This document shows positions 13,691 to 13,804 of a stretch of 13,804 bases of DNA, piece after piece; the stretch's first letter is position 1, and every line of letters begins with the position of its first letter. This DNA comes from SKUL01 sp964487545 (lineage in GTDB: Bacteria > Bacteroidota > Bacteroidia > Flavobacteriales_D > SKUL01). Below the pieces are notes generated by a model. That model was not told the origin of the DNA. It saw nothing but the letters and a program-made list of their open reading frames with translations, and did no database searches. The stretch lies in NCBI GenBank assembly GCA_964487545.1, contig CAZARI010000060.1, forward strand, positions 1-13,804, written 5' to 3'. The translations under genes and the position numbers were made by a program.

Positions 13691-13804
13691 TTAATGCTGT
13701 ATTACTATTTTACCAGAATGTACCTGCTTCTCGTTTTGCCAGAGCTGGTAAAAGTAGATGCCAGATTGAATGCTACGGGTATCCCATAATACTTGCCCTT
13801 CGTA
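13691..13804 (-). CDS. C-terminal tail of a probable T9SS-secreted protein (partial)
   Basis: The minus-strand frame is open from the window edge to TAA (13691-13693), encoding 37 residues that read VLWDTRSIQSGIYFYQLW and end in KIVIQH. The pattern, a D-T-R/L-x-x-G-I-Y strand, a charged turn and a final basic K-I-V-I, is that of the last strands of type A T9SS sorting domains, as in the FISUMP protein here (LPAGVYILQI, KIIK). The body of the protein lies outside the window, so its function cannot be named. The stop is 19 bp from the stop of the converging MFS gene. Confidence 0.75.
   Translation of the reverse strand, partial: YEGQVLWDTRSIQSGIYFYQLWQNEKQVHSGKIVIQH

Overview
The window looks like chromosomal DNA of a free-living member of the Bacteroidota, most likely of the Flavobacteriales. 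The evidence is DUF3822 beside rsmD and coaD, type IX secretion (T9SS) C-terminal sorting tails, a FISUMP-domain secreted protein, a RecD-like helicase of the type common in this phylum, and promoter -7 boxes close to the Bacteroidota consensus TAnnTTTG. There are no tRNA, rRNA, CRISPR or insertion-sequence genes. A run of exactly 100 N (9322-9421) marks a scaffold gap.

Left block, minus strand (218-4211): a compact operon-like run, in transcription order an unrecognised three-helix membrane protein, a DUF3822 protein, rsmD (16S rRNA m2G966 methyltransferase), coaD (phosphopantetheine adenylyltransferase) and a secreted TlpA-like thioredoxin protein. Neighbours overlap or lie within about 30 bp, and a consensus -7 box sits just upstream of the first gene. 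Before it, at the window edge, are a possible C-terminal scrap of a plus-strand gene and a GC-rich element of a kind I recall as dispersed in this phylum.

Middle block, plus strand (4403-10731): a RecD-like helicase and hemE (uroporphyrinogen decarboxylase), both with -7-like boxes only 5-7 bp before the ATG, then three consecutive paralogues (6886-8052, 8111-9238, 9514-10731). Each has a signal peptide, a predicted carbohydrate-binding-like beta-sandwich domain ending in a YYIDDVSI-type strand, and a C-terminal OmpA-type peptidoglycan-binding domain. A fourth copy survives only as its last 51 codons (11013-11167). Its first 74 bp are identical to the third gene and its last 81 bp are only about 62 % identical. 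The paralogues are separated by a terminator-like hairpin touching a start codon, by a 22-bp tandem repeat array containing the scaffold gap, and by an inverted pair of dispersed repeats.

Right block: a minus-strand secreted FISUMP protein with a T9SS tail (11169-12146), a plus-strand UMF1/Atg22-type MFS transporter (12304-13671), and the C-terminal tail of another probable T9SS cargo running off the window (13691-13804, minus).

Most of the window is housekeeping or ordinary Bacteroidota accessory content. The part most worth a second look is 6886-11167, a repeat-rich, recombining cluster of cell-envelope proteins. I did not find an obvious new defence or biosynthetic system.
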